From contig NC_065535.1 in the NCBI RefSeq assembly GCF_932294415.1, forward strand, positions 23,090,782 through 23,154,781: a stretch of DNA of 64,000 nucleotides. Reading direction: 5' to 3'. Origin of the DNA: Quercus robur. Taxonomy: Eukaryota > Streptophyta > Magnoliopsida > Fagales > Fagaceae. The notes under the pieces are model-generated. The model had not been told where the DNA came from. It was given only the letters and a program-made list of their open reading frames with translations, and ran no database searches. Position numbers and translations under genes: made by a program. This document shows positions 20,571-32,840 of the stretch, piece by piece. Each line of letters opens with the position of its first letter. Positions within the stretch are counted from its first letter, which is position 1.

Positions 20571-23500
20571 TCATATTCGATCGATGAGGTACCTCTTCAG
20601 AGAGTTAATGGGCTTAGCAGAGTCCACATTGTCAGATCCACCGCTTCTAATCTTGATCCGAGCAAGATAATCAGCTGCAATCCAGGCAAAGCTCAGCATC
20701 ACTACATCCCTTGGACCATCTGATTCTAGCAAATCCACTGATTTTTGCAAATCCAGTGATTTATTCACCCAGTATGGATCATAAGTGACCTGGTACCATG
20801 CTGAGGCCTTCTGCTCGTAGACTAAATTCTTCTCATCATCAGGGAGTTGCTCAAAGTCAGAGTCAATGTGTTCAAAAATTTGCCTGAATTCTTTCTTCAG
20901 AGAACTATAACTATGCTTGAGCTTCTCCTTGAGCTCCCCTTGCTTCCTGCTGTTGTAATTGGGCATGGACCAGATGTGCCCAGTTACAATCTCTTCTTCC
21001 CTCTTCACTTTATACTGTCCTAATAGACCAATCAGCTGCCCATTATAAGAGCACTTTTGATGCCACGCATCCATGATGAAATCGTCAGATCCTGAAACCT
21101 TAAGATCTGAATCATAAGGGACATCATCAGGGACAAAATTTAGCTCTGAAGGCGCATCAATATCTTCATCATAAGCATCCTTTACTTGCCGATAAAGTCT
21201 TCCCAAGATTTTGGTGGACTTGTAGGATTGATTATCATCCTTCCCCATAAAATCAGGGTACAGTTTCGGTTTCAGATGTGAAGGCATCGTGACAAGCACC
21301 CCAGTCTTGGGAAAATCAACAGCTTTAGCTGCTAAGTCTGCTAGTGTGATGCAGTCCTCATCCAAAGCCCCATACTCACTGCGGTCAGCATGAACCACAT
21401 GTGCATTGCAGATTGTCCCAAGGCTCTCATTCACCATGTTTCTTGCAAAAAAATCTATTATATCCTATAAAATAAACATAGAATTTGAAAGTAAGAGAGC
21501 TTCTCCGTTACATGCTCTGAATTCTAATAAAATGTACGATGCTCAACGGAATGGGTAGAAAATAGAAATAACGGAAAAGAAAAATGAACAGGACAAATCC
21601 TAGGTTTTACCACCTAGAATTTGCCTGAAACTATTGGCTTCACAAACTAATGGTGCTTGGAGTCACCATCAAACTTAGAGAAACATCTCTAATCAGGATT
21701 TTTATTCAAATTGCACTGCTCAAAACTGGAGCCTCTTTTTAATAGGTTTCAAGGAGTACATCAAGCCACAATTACATTCCAGAAAATCCTCAACAACATT
21801 AAAGTCTAAATTCAAAAATAAAAAATGAGATCTGGAAAAGTCTCAAATTCTAAATTCTAAAACAATTTCAAATGAGAAAAATAATGAGAACATTTTGGTT
21901 GTATTGCATGCATCATAGTAAACCAAACAAGAGAAATATATACAAAGTTTTGCCAAATGTATCATATCTTAGTTACTCAATCCTTTAGGTGCATTACTCA
22001 GAATTCTACTTCATTTCATCAAATGCTTTTGCTCAGTCTATGTTAAAATTGTTATTAACACAATAAAGTGGCAGCCCCTTGAAATTGTACCAACCATGTA
22101 CGGAACTCCATTATGCCATTCAAATAGTCTTAGTAGTGTCATTCACTATCATTAACACCATTTGTGGTATAAAGAACTAGTTGTGAAAAGAACATTGCAT
22201 CATTTCAAGTGCCCATGGACAGTAGCACTTGCATTGTCCTGCTCTAGAAGGAACATTACTTTTCCTCCCCATAATATAGATTCAAAATGACATTGGGTCA
22301 TAAATCTCTGGAATCAACCCCCCCAGTCTTATCTTTATAATCTTGGTTGGAGAAGCACACCAAGAAAATAACAAGGATCTTCATATAAGGGGATTAGTAC
22401 AAAATAATAACAATGAAAGAATGGAACTTTAGAATTTGTAAAAATTTATCACATTCCAGATAGCAAATGTTCCTAGAATCAAACAGCATGGATCAAGTAC
22501 CTTAGAAGTGACTTTGCGTGACAAAAGTTTGGCTTCTGCAGGAGCATACTCCATGGGCGGCCAGCTCTTCTTACTAGGGGGAATAAGATTTTCATCCCAA
22601 GTCACAAAGTAAAGGTCCCCATCAAGGTCACTTCCAGATGCTTCATTGGGATGCGGCCTTTCACCATTTTGAGGGAAAACAAAGCAATCATGTAGATGGT
22701 GTAAACCAGGGGCATCAACTGCTTCTAGAATCCTTACATCTCCTGGGTGAAGACAAGGATTCTTCGCTATGGCCACATACCCTTTAATTACTTGAAGATT
22801 ATTCCCTCTCTTGGTAAACCTGGAACCATGCTTTGCAAAACAGTTTTCCAATGATGGGGTAGAAACTTGGATAAAGCATTGGCCCTGCTCAAGAACCCCT
22901 AGCTCATCTAAGCAGCCCATCAGCCACCTCCCTTTAGGGACAAAAATCCTAGCCTTCTCCCTAAGGCCCCAAAGCTGTGCAGCTCGTATACAGGTTAACA
23001 TGCCTCGTAGATGAGGTTCAATTTGAGGCTTGAAACCTGCACTCAACATTATTGCTGCTGCATTTCCTTGCTCTGCACAAGATGCTGTCAGAACATCAAA
23101 CGCCACATCTGTGTCCACAAGCATTTGGTTTAGTCTGGAGACCATTGATTCTTGCATTGTCCAGAATATTTCATCTCGAACATTCAAAGTTGAAAGTAAA
23201 GTCACAATCTGCCTGTTTAGGAAACCAGGCTGAAACCTTGTCCAAGAACAGATCTCAAGGATAGTATGGCATGACTGGAACTTGTTCATACTAAGCCTCA
23301 AAGAAAGTCGGGCCCCATCATCTTTTGCTGGCCAGCAGGCCACAACCCCCTTACAACCAGCATACCTAATCTGATAAGCACTAGGAGGATCCATGTCCAA
23401 TTTCAATTTCTCTGCAACTTCCATCGCAAGATCAGGAGTAATAATACCAATCCCATCAGAGAAACAATACCCATTCCTCTCTATATCAGGAAGGAAAGGA

Positions 23501-25221
23501 TTAACTTCTGTTGATGGAACTTCTACTGTAGCATATGTCGATGAGAAGCACTGACCCATCCTAGCAGCACACTTAGCAATGTTTTTATGGTCAAACTTCC
23601 CCATCCAATCTCTAATTTTGTTAACACTTAAGTTCCTGTCTTCAGCAAAAAACCAGGCAGAACGGTCCCTCAATTGATTGGCTGAGAAGGCTAAAAAAGA
23701 ATATTTCCGACCACATACATGAAACCCATCCCTTAGAAATGTACCCACCCTTTGGAATATTTTGGTTTTTTGCTGGAAAGAGTACGATTTGATTTCCCTA
23801 ACAATAGGAGCAACATAATACGAAAGAACATGGGAGTTCATTGTCTGCATCCCTTCATCCATAAAGGTAACCCTTAAAAACCGATCAGCAACTTCTTTAT
23901 ATTTCCTGAGAACCCTATTGGAAAGCTCAACTTCTGGTGGAAGACAATATGCTTTGGTTGGTGTAATGACCAGCCTCCTAACCTCAACAATATCATCCAG
24001 CTGTTTAGGGCTCTTGAAAAGCTTAGGATTCCTCAGCAACCAATCCTGAACAATTTTCAGCCTCTTGGAGGCATCAAACACTGGGCTTCTGTAAGAACAT
24101 ATGTGCTTTAGTGCAGCAACATTGACATCCATAGCTTGGCTTTTCAGCAAATCAAAGAAATTGTCTGACAGCTGGTGCTGATTGAAAATGCCCTTATGCA
24201 ATGCAGCATTAACCAAGAACATTATCTCAAAGGTTATGCCTTCCATGTGTTGAATACAAAACAAAGGATCTGACATGGGCAACCCAAAATCAGGTTCATC
24301 CTGGATCCTGAGCGGAGATTTAAGGCAGAACTCATGCACCCTTCGTTCTTTAAGATAATCCATGGCCTTCTCCAACTTCCTGCCATAGCGGGGTGGGATT
24401 GAAACCCTATAAGAATTACACCGACCAATTGCCCCACTAGGTGTAAAATCTGTGGTTCGGATCCAAGGATCATCATCATCCAACAAATCAAATGACACTG
24501 TTTCTTCAATATCATCATCAGCTGTTCTATACCAGACCCGGGGTGATGAAGACAGCTGCAATAGGATTACTCGATATGATGGCTCTGAATATCGCTTGAT
24601 CTCATTGATGTCTCTCACCAAGAATTCCACCTTGAAATCACATTTTACCATTTCATGCTTGCTCGTGTCTTTAAAAGTGAAAACAGTGTCTCTTGTGAAA
24701 CAAAACTTGCATGTCCCATCAAAAGGATCCACTAGAAACTCAACCCCTCTAGAAGGTCCTCTCCAAGCAACAAAAAAATCATCTCGGTTAACCAAGGTCC
24801 CAATCTCAACAAGCACATCAGACAACTTAATAGGAGTTGTAGCCCTCCTCCTCTTATTCAAGCAGAATGGATTTTCAGGACCTAAACTAGCCTTCAATAG
24901 ATTATTTTTCAAAGAAAGCTCACAACGCCCTGCTGCATTCATAGCCCAAGTTGCTGACTCGGGCAAGGCAAAATGCACAAATGCATGAGGCTCCACTGGG
25001 ACATAATGATCTGTGCTTTCAATGTTTGCAGTTTTAATGCTCTCTTCAAAATTTGGATACGACTCTGGAGGGGTCCAAGAAGTTTTTAGTCTGCACCTAT
25101 AAACAAGTCCAATTTCAGCTTCTAAGTATTGCAAAAGGTCTTTTGCTTTGACATGACGGTCAAATCCACCAAAACCAACTTGACTTGCCACTGTCTCTCT
25201 TAAGCTTCCTTCCGAACCCAT
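20571..25221 (-). CDS. RDR6: RNA-dependent RNA polymerase 6
   Basis: RDR6 copies cleaved or aberrant RNA into double-stranded RNA that DCL4/DCL2 dice into tasiRNAs and secondary siRNAs; it acts with SGS3 in cytoplasmic bodies. Coding exon 1 is 25221-22501 and exon 2 is 21464-20571 (TGA at 20573-20571), split by a 1036-base GT..AG intron. The product is 1204 aa, close to the family's roughly 1,200. Residues 1-130 match the RDR6 N-terminal RNA-binding part (MGSEGS start, CRLKTSWTPPESYPNF). The catalytic DLDGD motif starts at residue 865, inside GSDLDGDLYF. Exon 2 opens DIIDFFARNM and contains NAHVVHADRSEYGALDED. No frameshift or stop interrupts the frame. A 5'-UTR intron is plausible: an acceptor at 25276 and a donor at 26653 on the minus strand fit consensus, which would put the promoter beyond about 26850. 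Confidence 0.96.
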
Positions 25222-27061
25222 TTCTTTTCCTTAAATTCTGCTAGTTTCAAATCCTAAAAACCTCTCTAAGTCAACCTGATACAAAAACCCAAAACTGCAT
25301 TAGAAACCTAAAATAAAATGGTTCAAGGATTATATCACAATTCAACCACAAAGCCAATCCATTTCTGAAATAATAAATAAATAAATAACCTTTTTTCTGT
25401 TAGCTGAGAACTGTCCTTATTTTCTTTTCTTTTTTTGGTAAATTACACACACGCACACACAATGGGTCTTGAACCTACAACCTCCACCCTTAACTCCATT
25501 ATTGGGTAAGGACTAAGGATGAAGTGCCATTTGAGCTAAAGCTCATTGAGGGCAAAAAGAATTCACTAATATGCCGTATTGCATAGCATGCCTTTGTATT
25601 AGCGTCTCTCCTTTAGCTTATTAGCAATTTGCCTATCTACAATTTTTTAAGGCCTCATTTTTTTCTGGGGACAACAGTATTTTTACCCAGTTTTAAGGAA
25701 TTAGCAAAAAACTAATCCAGATGAACATCAATTTTCTTTAGTTTTACTAACTTCTTTAGTTTGAAAATCTTGATTTGCAATACCAAACATATTAGTAATG
25801 CAACGTTAGAAGCATCAGTTTCTTTCTAAATAATCTACTTACAGGAACCTAAAAATTATATTTGGAAATATTGCAAGAAAAGACCATTACTATTTAAATT
25901 AAAGCAATATTTAAAAACAACATTTGGCACTGAAGGTTACGGAAAAGATCTATTTCATCAACTCAAACATGACGGAAGTTAATATATGGAAACTCATTAA
26001 AAACTATTGAAAACACCCTTTAAACAATCAATTAAGAATATTAAATCCCATTAGCGAATTAGGTGCTAAGTCTAACAAACAAGTATGGAATAGTGGAATC
26101 TGTAATATTTTCTTTCTCATTTTTGGAAGAAAAAATTCCTTTCTGCATTTGTAAAACACAATTTTTATTTTTTATTTTTTCAGCAACTCAAGAGAAAATA
26201 TTTCAAGGCTACATAGTAAATTCCAATATCACAATTTCAATTTATATAGAAATCCTGCTTTGCTATAGCAATATAAACAGGTCATCATTGCTATCGTTTC
26301 TACCCAAAAAAAAAAAAAGGTCAACAAGATTGTTTCTAATCATCATAATTACTTCTCTTATTTTTTCTGGTTCAACCCAAAAAACAAAACTAAACAGAAC
26401 CTATACATACATACATCAAATTTTCATTTTGGAAAGAAATCTTGCTTTGCAAAAGCAATATAAATAGGTTAATAAGATTGTTTCTATCATCATAAACACT
26501 GCCCTATTTTCTCTAGCTCAACCAAAAAAAAAAAAAACACTACACTAAATATAACCAATACATATAGTGTAGCCTAGACAATCAGACACATTTACATCTC
26601 TCTCTCTCTCTCTCTTCAAAATTTTGGTTAAATTTATCAATAAACTTGCTCACCTCGCTGCATCTCGAGTTTCACACAAATGATTATTTGTACAAACAAA
26701 TGGTTATTTCAAGCATCTCTCTTCTTCTAAGGCAAGCACGTTTGTTTTCAGATTTCTTCATTCTCTCTTGCTAAGTTTGTTTTCAAAATTCTACGATAGT
26801 GTGAAACTGAATGATCTCTTCAGTAAAGAAGAGTTTGATTGAATAGCTATTGAGGAGTGTTTGGATTTGGTTGGGTCATAGAGTAGAGATAATATGTTGA
26901 GAGGTTCTACTTAAGAAGGTTAATTTATATATCACCCAAACAACATAACCATGATTTCCATTCAATACCAATGTTCACGTAGTTGCAACTCTATATTTTA
27001 ATTCCTACTCCAAGAACCAATCAGAACTAAACAAAAATACAGCAATAGTGAAATCACAAGG
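25222..27061. other. RDR6 5' flank: putative UTR intron and promoter
   Basis: No other gene recognised. Minus-strand text TTTTTGTATCAG|G (acceptor at 25277-25276) and CAGCGAG|GTGAGC (donor at 26653-26652) could bound a 1.4-kb leader intron of RDR6. A region around 26243-26345 is echoed at 26434-26500 (GAAATCCTGCTTTGC / GAAATCTTGCTTTGC, AGCAATATAAACAGGT / AGCAATATAAATAGGT), a diverged local duplication. A (CT)n tract lies at about 26598-26614. Confidence 0.45.
25428..25548 (-). mobile_element. SINE-like fragment upstream of RDR6
   Basis: On the minus strand a box-A-like TAGCTCAAATGGCA is followed by a box-B-like GGTTCAAGACCCA, then a GT-rich stretch and TTTACCAAAAAAAG, the layout of a tRNA-derived SINE. 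No target-site duplication was found. Confidence 0.6.
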
Positions 27062-27259
27062 AATCCAAGAAATCTAGGAGTCCCACCACAAAAGGCAAAG
27101 GACAAGGCAGAGTCCAGTCATATAGAGACTTCAGAAATAGATATGTCAGCTTTGCCACATACACTTCTTGTCCCTCGAAGCACCAATCATTCTGTTCTCT
27201 CCAAAGACACCACATTAAGCACAACAGTACAGCTTTCCAAATTCCCCTTGTACTCCACC

Positions 27260-29080
27260 TGATGGAGGAAAAATGGTGAAAAAGAAATATGATTTAGAAA
27301 GCTATGTTGCTTAGAGAAAAGAAAGAATGAACTAGCTCTTCAAGAGATACACTCTTGGAATAATACCTCATAGGTAGATTTCTTGGATTCAAATTCAACT
27401 AGTTACAATGAGGGCAGCCTTGCTTATTTGTAGTTACATAAGCAAGCTGCTGAGTTAGTTACAAGAACCCATCATTTGGCTGCCATGTGATTGGCCAAAA
27501 CCTAACTAACTTCTCTAATTAATAGGCCGCCGCACTTGTCACTAACAACCTATCAGCTAACTAACTTTCCGTTACAAGTGATAAAGACTATTAAAAGTAA
27601 AAGGAAACTACTTATTACAACATAAGCTAGTAACAGATAGAATTAAAAATGAACTGCATCAAGACTGTCCCTCTTTGGAACACACTTGTCCTCAAGTGTG
27701 ACTAGTTGTAGGATGCAGCAAGTGATGCACATTGAAACTATTGGAGATCTGCATATGATCTAGTAGCTCCACTGATCTGCATTCTCATTAGTTGCTGTAT
27801 TAAGCTGCTGCATCATGTTAGAGATTAAGGTCTATTGCTGCTTTGTGTCAAGGCTGCAAGTGTAAGCAGCCACGTCAATGCCCTTGCATCCAATATTCTT
27901 CATTTTGACCATTGGTTTGGGACTAGCTTTCCCCTTCTTTTGCTGCAATGTGTAACAACCTCCTTTCTTGTATAAGTTGGACATGTTGCTCCTTCCACCC
28001 AAAATGGTTTGATATGGAGCTGTTCCCATCAGGCTGAAGCTCTCCCTCTCAGCTTGATAGAGATCAATTTCACCTTCTTGGAATCTGGTACCTCATGGAA
28101 ATCAAAGATTCTTTCCACTTGGTTAAACCAATCCATGAATTCTTCATGATTCAAGCTACCATAGAACTTAGGTAACTCAATCTTGAAGTTTGATTCCCAT
28201 TTTGGTTCTCCCTTTGGAGGACTAGGCACTTGCCTTGGAACACCTCCTCTAGGCTGACCAATTGGGTTACTAAAGTTGTTGTGACTGTCAATTTCAAGCA
28301 TCTTCAGCAGGTTCATCATCATTTCTAGGATAATAACGCCAGTTTCTTCTCACCTCCTCAGTCAAGGCAGCAAGCTGCCCCCTTAGCAGCTGCAGTCTGC
28401 TCCAATGTCACATGGGATTCTCCTTCTTGGTGGGGTTGTGGCTGCTGCCTGGGATGAACCTGCTACTCAGGCTCATGTGCTGCAGAACCTTTCTTGTTCC
28501 TTCTATTATAAACTATTGGTGTCATCTTCACAAATTCTTAGGCTCACTAGAAGAGGATAAGAAAAATGAAATCAAGATAGGATCTTGATAGGTTCTTGAT
28601 GATAGAAAATGAAGAAACAAATTGCAAACCAACTTGAATCCTAAGGATCTCAAGCTTTGATGCCAAATTATGATGGAGGAAAAATGGTGAAAAGGAGAGA
28701 TGTTTTAGAAAGCTAAGTTGCTTAGAGAAAAGAAAGAATGAACTAACTCTTCAAGAGAAACACACTCTTGGAATAATACCTCATAGGTAGATTTCTTGGA
28801 TTCAAATTCAACTAGTTACAATGAGGGCAGCCTTGCTTATTTATAGTTATATAAGCAAGCTACCAAGTTAGTTACAAGAACCCACCATATGGCTGCCATG
28901 TGATTGGCCAAAGCCTAACTAACTTCTCTAACTAACTAATAGGCTATTGCATTTGTCACTAACAATCTATCAACAAACTAACTTTCTATTACAAGTGATA
29001 AAGACTATTAAAAGTAAAAGGAAACTACTTATCATACAACATAAGCTAGTAACAGATAGATTTAAAAATGAACTACGTCA
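27260..29080 (-). mobile_element. Deleted gypsy LTR retrotransposon nested in the LINE remnant
   Basis: LTRs lie at 27260-27661 (402 bases) and 28671-29080 (410 bases), running TG..CA, with CCACC duplicated at 27255-27259 and 29081-29085. In minus orientation the internal 1.0 kb keeps a gag piece (28322-28029: FKIELPKFYGSLNHEEFMDW ... KKVKLISIKLRGRAS), a second short frame (28029-27832), and just before the 3' LTR the residues LEDKCVPKRDSLD, a typical gypsy polyprotein end. Protease to integrase is deleted. A primer-binding-like TTGGCATCAAAGC follows the 5' LTR near 28665. Confidence 0.88.
28029..28322 (-). pseudogene. Gypsy gag fragment
   Basis: The 97-aa frame contains the WESNFKIELPKFYGSLN block and EEFMDWFNQVERIFDFHEVP, hallmarks of the retrotransposon gag domain that packages element RNA. 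It stops soon after KLRGRAS, where intact relatives continue with AWWEQ-like sequence. The break marks the large internal deletion of this element. Confidence 0.8.
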
Positions 29081-29425
29081 CCACCTGCCAAACCTCCTCA
29101 TTTAACAAGCCAACAACTCCTGTACAGAATGGCATCACCCAAGAGACTCCAAATAAACAAAATAACATGGACCACAATTCCCAAGCCCCATCATCATGTA
29201 GGTATAAATGATTTGCATTTTCCCCATCATTCTTACACATGAAACGCCACTCCATTATAATGATGCACCTCATCCGTAAATTATCAACAGTCAAAATCCT
29301 TCATAAAGCCACACACCCACAAAAAGAAAGCCAACATTGGCAGAACCCTAACTCTCCATATGCTTCTCCCAGGAAAATGTTGATCCACCCTCCTCAAGAC
29401 TCTATAATAGCTCTTCACTTGGAAA

Positions 29426-29939
29426 GCCTTGAATTTAAGTTAAATTTTTATTACCTTATTAGGGTTTTAGTTTACTAGTCTAATTAGGAGCTTTCTTCAT
29501 ACTTTGTAGGAGGCCTTGGTCTACTAGTCTAATAAGAGTGAGCTGAATAATTAAAAATAAATAAAAGTACTGATTGTTTTGAGTATTGACAATTTGACAT
29601 GTGTTAGCCTTCATTTGTTCTTTTCTCCATTTCTCTTCTTTCTTTACTTCTTCTCTTTCTTGTAGTACTGTACACACAACCCTTGAACACCAAAATTTTT
29701 TCTCTATTACTTCTCCCTTACAACCCAAAATCAAGCCCTCTTACCTACCAAAACCCTAAGCCTACAACAGCAACATGTAGAGAAATTCCCCATATGGTCA
29801 CACGTCAAAAGAGGATGTAAAATATCAGATAAGAGCACGGTAGATGAAGTGAAGAAGCTCATAAAGAGTATCTTGTAATTGTAAAATACATATTCGCAAC
29901 ACTCTAGTACCTATGGACGTACTGAAGCCAATCCTTCTT
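29426..29939. other. Intergenic DNA
   Basis: No gene recognised. A short direct repeat flanks 29476-29530 (TACTAGTCTAATTAGGAG / TACTAGTCTAATAAGAGT). Confidence 0.35.
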
Positions 29940-30226
29940 TAAGTTAAAAGGAAAATTTTATAAAATTATTATAAGACAAGCTAGTCTCTAAGGTATTGAA
30001 TATTGGGCTATAAAGCAAGATATGCATAAAACAATCACTAATTGAAATGATAATATTAAATGGATAAGCGAAAGTATAAAAAAAGATAAGATATGAATAA
30101 AGAAATTCATTCAGAGATAGAGATGTTTCCTATTATCAAAAAGAGGAGGAAAAGTCACCTGAGACGGTTTAATTATGTGCAAAGTAGAATGATCAATGCA
30201 CCTGTTAGAAAGAGATTCAATTTTTT

Positions 30227-30272
<46 letters not shown>

Positions 30273-30345
30273 AAAACAAGTAGAGGAAGAACTAAAATAA
30301 CATTGGAAGTAGTAAAACAGTGTATATTAATTAAGGAGGTGACAA
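29940..30345 (+). mobile_element. Degenerate LINE reverse-transcriptase C-terminal fragment
   Basis: Broken frames read like the end of a plant non-LTR polymerase: a YGIEYWAIKQDMHK block near 29995, a KRGGKVT..DGL region near 30140-30170 corresponding to the family's RRLRWFGHV motif, then LEVVKQC near 30305. Several stops occur, and a poly(A) run of about 40 bases (30231-30270) interrupts it. Identification rests on degraded similarity, so confidence is moderate. Confidence 0.5.
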
Positions 30346-31142
30346 ATAGTATGATTTTGAACCAGTGTTGATAATCATTTCATGAGTATGCAAAATTTTT
30401 ATTTTCTTTGCTTTTTCTTTTACCTATTATATTGTCAACGGCCAAATGTGAACAAAAATTTCAACGCATTACTTTAAATTAGGATAAACCTGATCACAAA
30501 TTAAAAAAAAAAAATTGATACCCTTCCATAATAACGATCCTATCAATCAAGCCATGTGTACATATTTTCGTTTTAACTCTCTTCCAACATTTTTCTCCGC
30601 AATCAAACACTCAAACAGTCTTCATGCATACCCATTCACCAACAAACAAACAAAAAAACCCCAATACAGAATCCCACCATCCATTTCTTTCCCACACATT
30701 TTCCCAGCGTTCAAACACAATCTCAAACGCATACCCATCAATCAATAACAATAAAAGTTAAAACTTTTCCATAGCCAAAAACCGAAACATGGGATAAACA
30801 TATATACCCAATAAACTCAAAGACGATTATTTGATTATTTCCCAGCATTCAAACACAATCTCAAACACATACCCATCAATCAATGACTATAAGAAATCAA
30901 ACTTTTTCACAGTAAGAAAAAAAAAAAAAACCGAAACTTGGGATAAACATACATACCCAATTAACTCAAAGACGATTATAGATTAAACAAAATCAGATAA
31001 AACCCAACTGACCTTTTCAAGCAAATAGCTCATGGGATCATCGAAACAGTGCTGAAAACCTCAAAAGTGTGAGCGAGACAATTAAAGAGAGTAAGAGAGA
31101 ATGTGTGTGACAGTGTAACGAGTGTGGTTTACTTTAAAACAA
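30346..31142. other. AT-rich intergenic DNA with local repeats
   Basis: No gene recognised. CATTCAAACACAATCTCAAA-like text occurs at 30708-30727 and again at 30845-30864, followed in both by CATACCCATCAATCAAT, then by AAACCGAAAC-TGGGATAAACAT at 30778 and 30930, a diverged duplication of about 137 bases. Confidence 0.45.
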
Positions 31143-31246
31143 GCATGTTGTGTGTTTCTTTCGGTAAACTTCTCAAGCAAGTTCGTTTGAGAGAGCATGT
31201 TGTGTGTTTCTTTCGGTAAACTTTTCAAGCAAGTTCTTTTGAGAGA
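31143..31246. repeat. 52-bp tandem duplication
   Basis: Copies at 31143-31194 and 31195-31246 read GCATGTTGTGTGTTTCTTTC ... CAAGCAAGTTC-TTTGAGAGA, with only two or three differences. It lies about 5.9 kb upstream of the RDR6 start codon. Confidence 0.85.
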
Positions 31247-32831
31247 GAGCAGAGAATTAAAAAATCACGTGTGTTGTATTTCTATTTTCTTTTCCCGCTT
31301 TGGCTTTTTGCTTTCCTTTCTATTTTCTATGATATTTGTTTTTGGGTAAACTGCTTATTTGTCACTATTTTTTAGGTCATATCATATTTTAATTTGTTCC
31401 CTTTATCAGTTGTGTCAATTTAATTTTTACTATTATTTTTTTAATAAAAATTATTAACATAATAATAAATTAATTTTTTATTTTAATTATTTATCACGTC
31501 AATAATTTTATCAAAAAATAATGATATAGATTAAATTGAAACGAAACTAAAATGTTAAATTGATGCCAAATTAAAATATGGATGTGATGGTGGTAGGGAA
31601 AAGGGGATTGAGTCTGATCATCAATGAGTTTGATCTGATGTGAGTGAGCATCGGTGGATCCCACCACCCCGCTTTTGATTTTTTTTTTATTTTTTTTTAT
31701 AAGACCACCCTGCTTTTAATTGAAAGTACTAGACCATTTAATTTTTTTTTTTACTTTAGAATAAAAAGATTTTATAAATTTTGGAACAATAGAAAAATAA
31801 GTAATAAAAAAACTAAATTTAAAATACTAGAATTTTAACGGGATTTAATATTCTTTAAACTTCACGAAACATTTAAATTAGACTTTGACTTAATTATTTT
31901 GATATACTTTTTTTAAAGTAATTACAGGACATAAGAAAAATAAATGTGAAGGCATCCATTTTGTACAACTAAAATATATATACATAATATAAAATATACC
32001 TCTCAATATATATATAATCTTTATTATATAATACTAGACATCACCTGCTTATTAACATACTATGTGTCTTTTTTTGTTTGAATATTGTATAAACCCTTTA
32101 AATCCCTATTATTTACTAATCATTAGAACAAACGAAAATTAACCTTAAAAAATTTGGATACTATATGTGGGTTTGGATAGAGATTAAAAATTAAAATTAT
32201 TTCACTATTCAACTTATTTTTGCTACTATTCAGGGCCTCATTGCACTTTTTTGCACTATTTATGGGTCCCACTGTACTATTTTAACTAACTTTTACTTTT
32301 ATCTACAGTACTTTCAATAATAATTTTTCAATTTCAGCAAAATAAGCAATATCCAAATACACTATGAGTGATACAGTTTATCCACATAACCATCGCAAAA
32401 CACAATAGAAAAGACAGATCTTGATAAGAGAAGAGTAAAATTTTATTGTTGTTGTATAATTTGAACAAAATAAATATAAAGTTTTACCATTTAAATCAAT
32501 GAAATGATGCATAAGGTTGAGTCTGCTAAAGGAGAACTTGATTGACAGGGGGCTTAGAAATTAGGAAACCACATTTAACTATTTAAGTATTAGCATTACC
32601 TCGACAAAAGAGCTATAAAAATAAGGGGAAAAAACATAGAAAGAAACACATATGTTAAGCCATTTACCGGTGTAATTATACTACCTAATGCTCCAAGGTA
32701 TTCATGAAAATTGAAGAATGAAAAGAAAATTCACACTTGTGGCTTGTTCCGGGAAATTTTGAAAGAGGAACAAAAAAACAAATCGCATTGATGTCAATCT
32801 ATTATTTCTTTTCTTTACCCCTCTTTCTAGG
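31247..32831. other. AT-rich intergenic DNA
   Basis: No gene recognised apart from the MITE at 32168-32364. T-rich tracts near 31680-31750 create meaningless Phe-rich frames. Confidence 0.4.
32168..32364. mobile_element. Tourist-like MITE, copy 5
   Basis: It begins GTGGGTTTGGATAGAGATTA and ends ATATCCAAATACACT, with the family interior (TTATTTTTGCTACTATTCAG, GGGTCCCACTGTACTATTTT). The target duplication is less clean than in other copies. Confidence 0.6.
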
Positions 32832-32840
32832 TAAAAACTA

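Larger units (their letters stand above)
27062..29425 (-). mobile_element. LINE remnant (3' end, zf-RVT region) interrupted by a gypsy element
   Basis: Minus-strand text just right of the insertion reads VDNLRMRCIIIMEWRFMCKN, then GENANHLYLHDDGAWELWSM and FGVSWVMP, matching the zinc-finger region downstream of reverse transcriptase in plant LINEs. Left of the insertion (27254-27062) the minus strand continues GIWKAVLLCLMWCLWRE, the usual next block. In-frame stops and shifts show it is dead. The gypsy element at 27260-29080 separates the two halves. Confidence 0.75.

Noticed and set aside
22429-22500. Extension of RDR6 exon 1 past 22501 to a stop at 22429
   Set aside because: Homology stops at the GTACTTG donor and resumes with DIIDFFARN after an acceptor at 21465, so the extra codons are intron.
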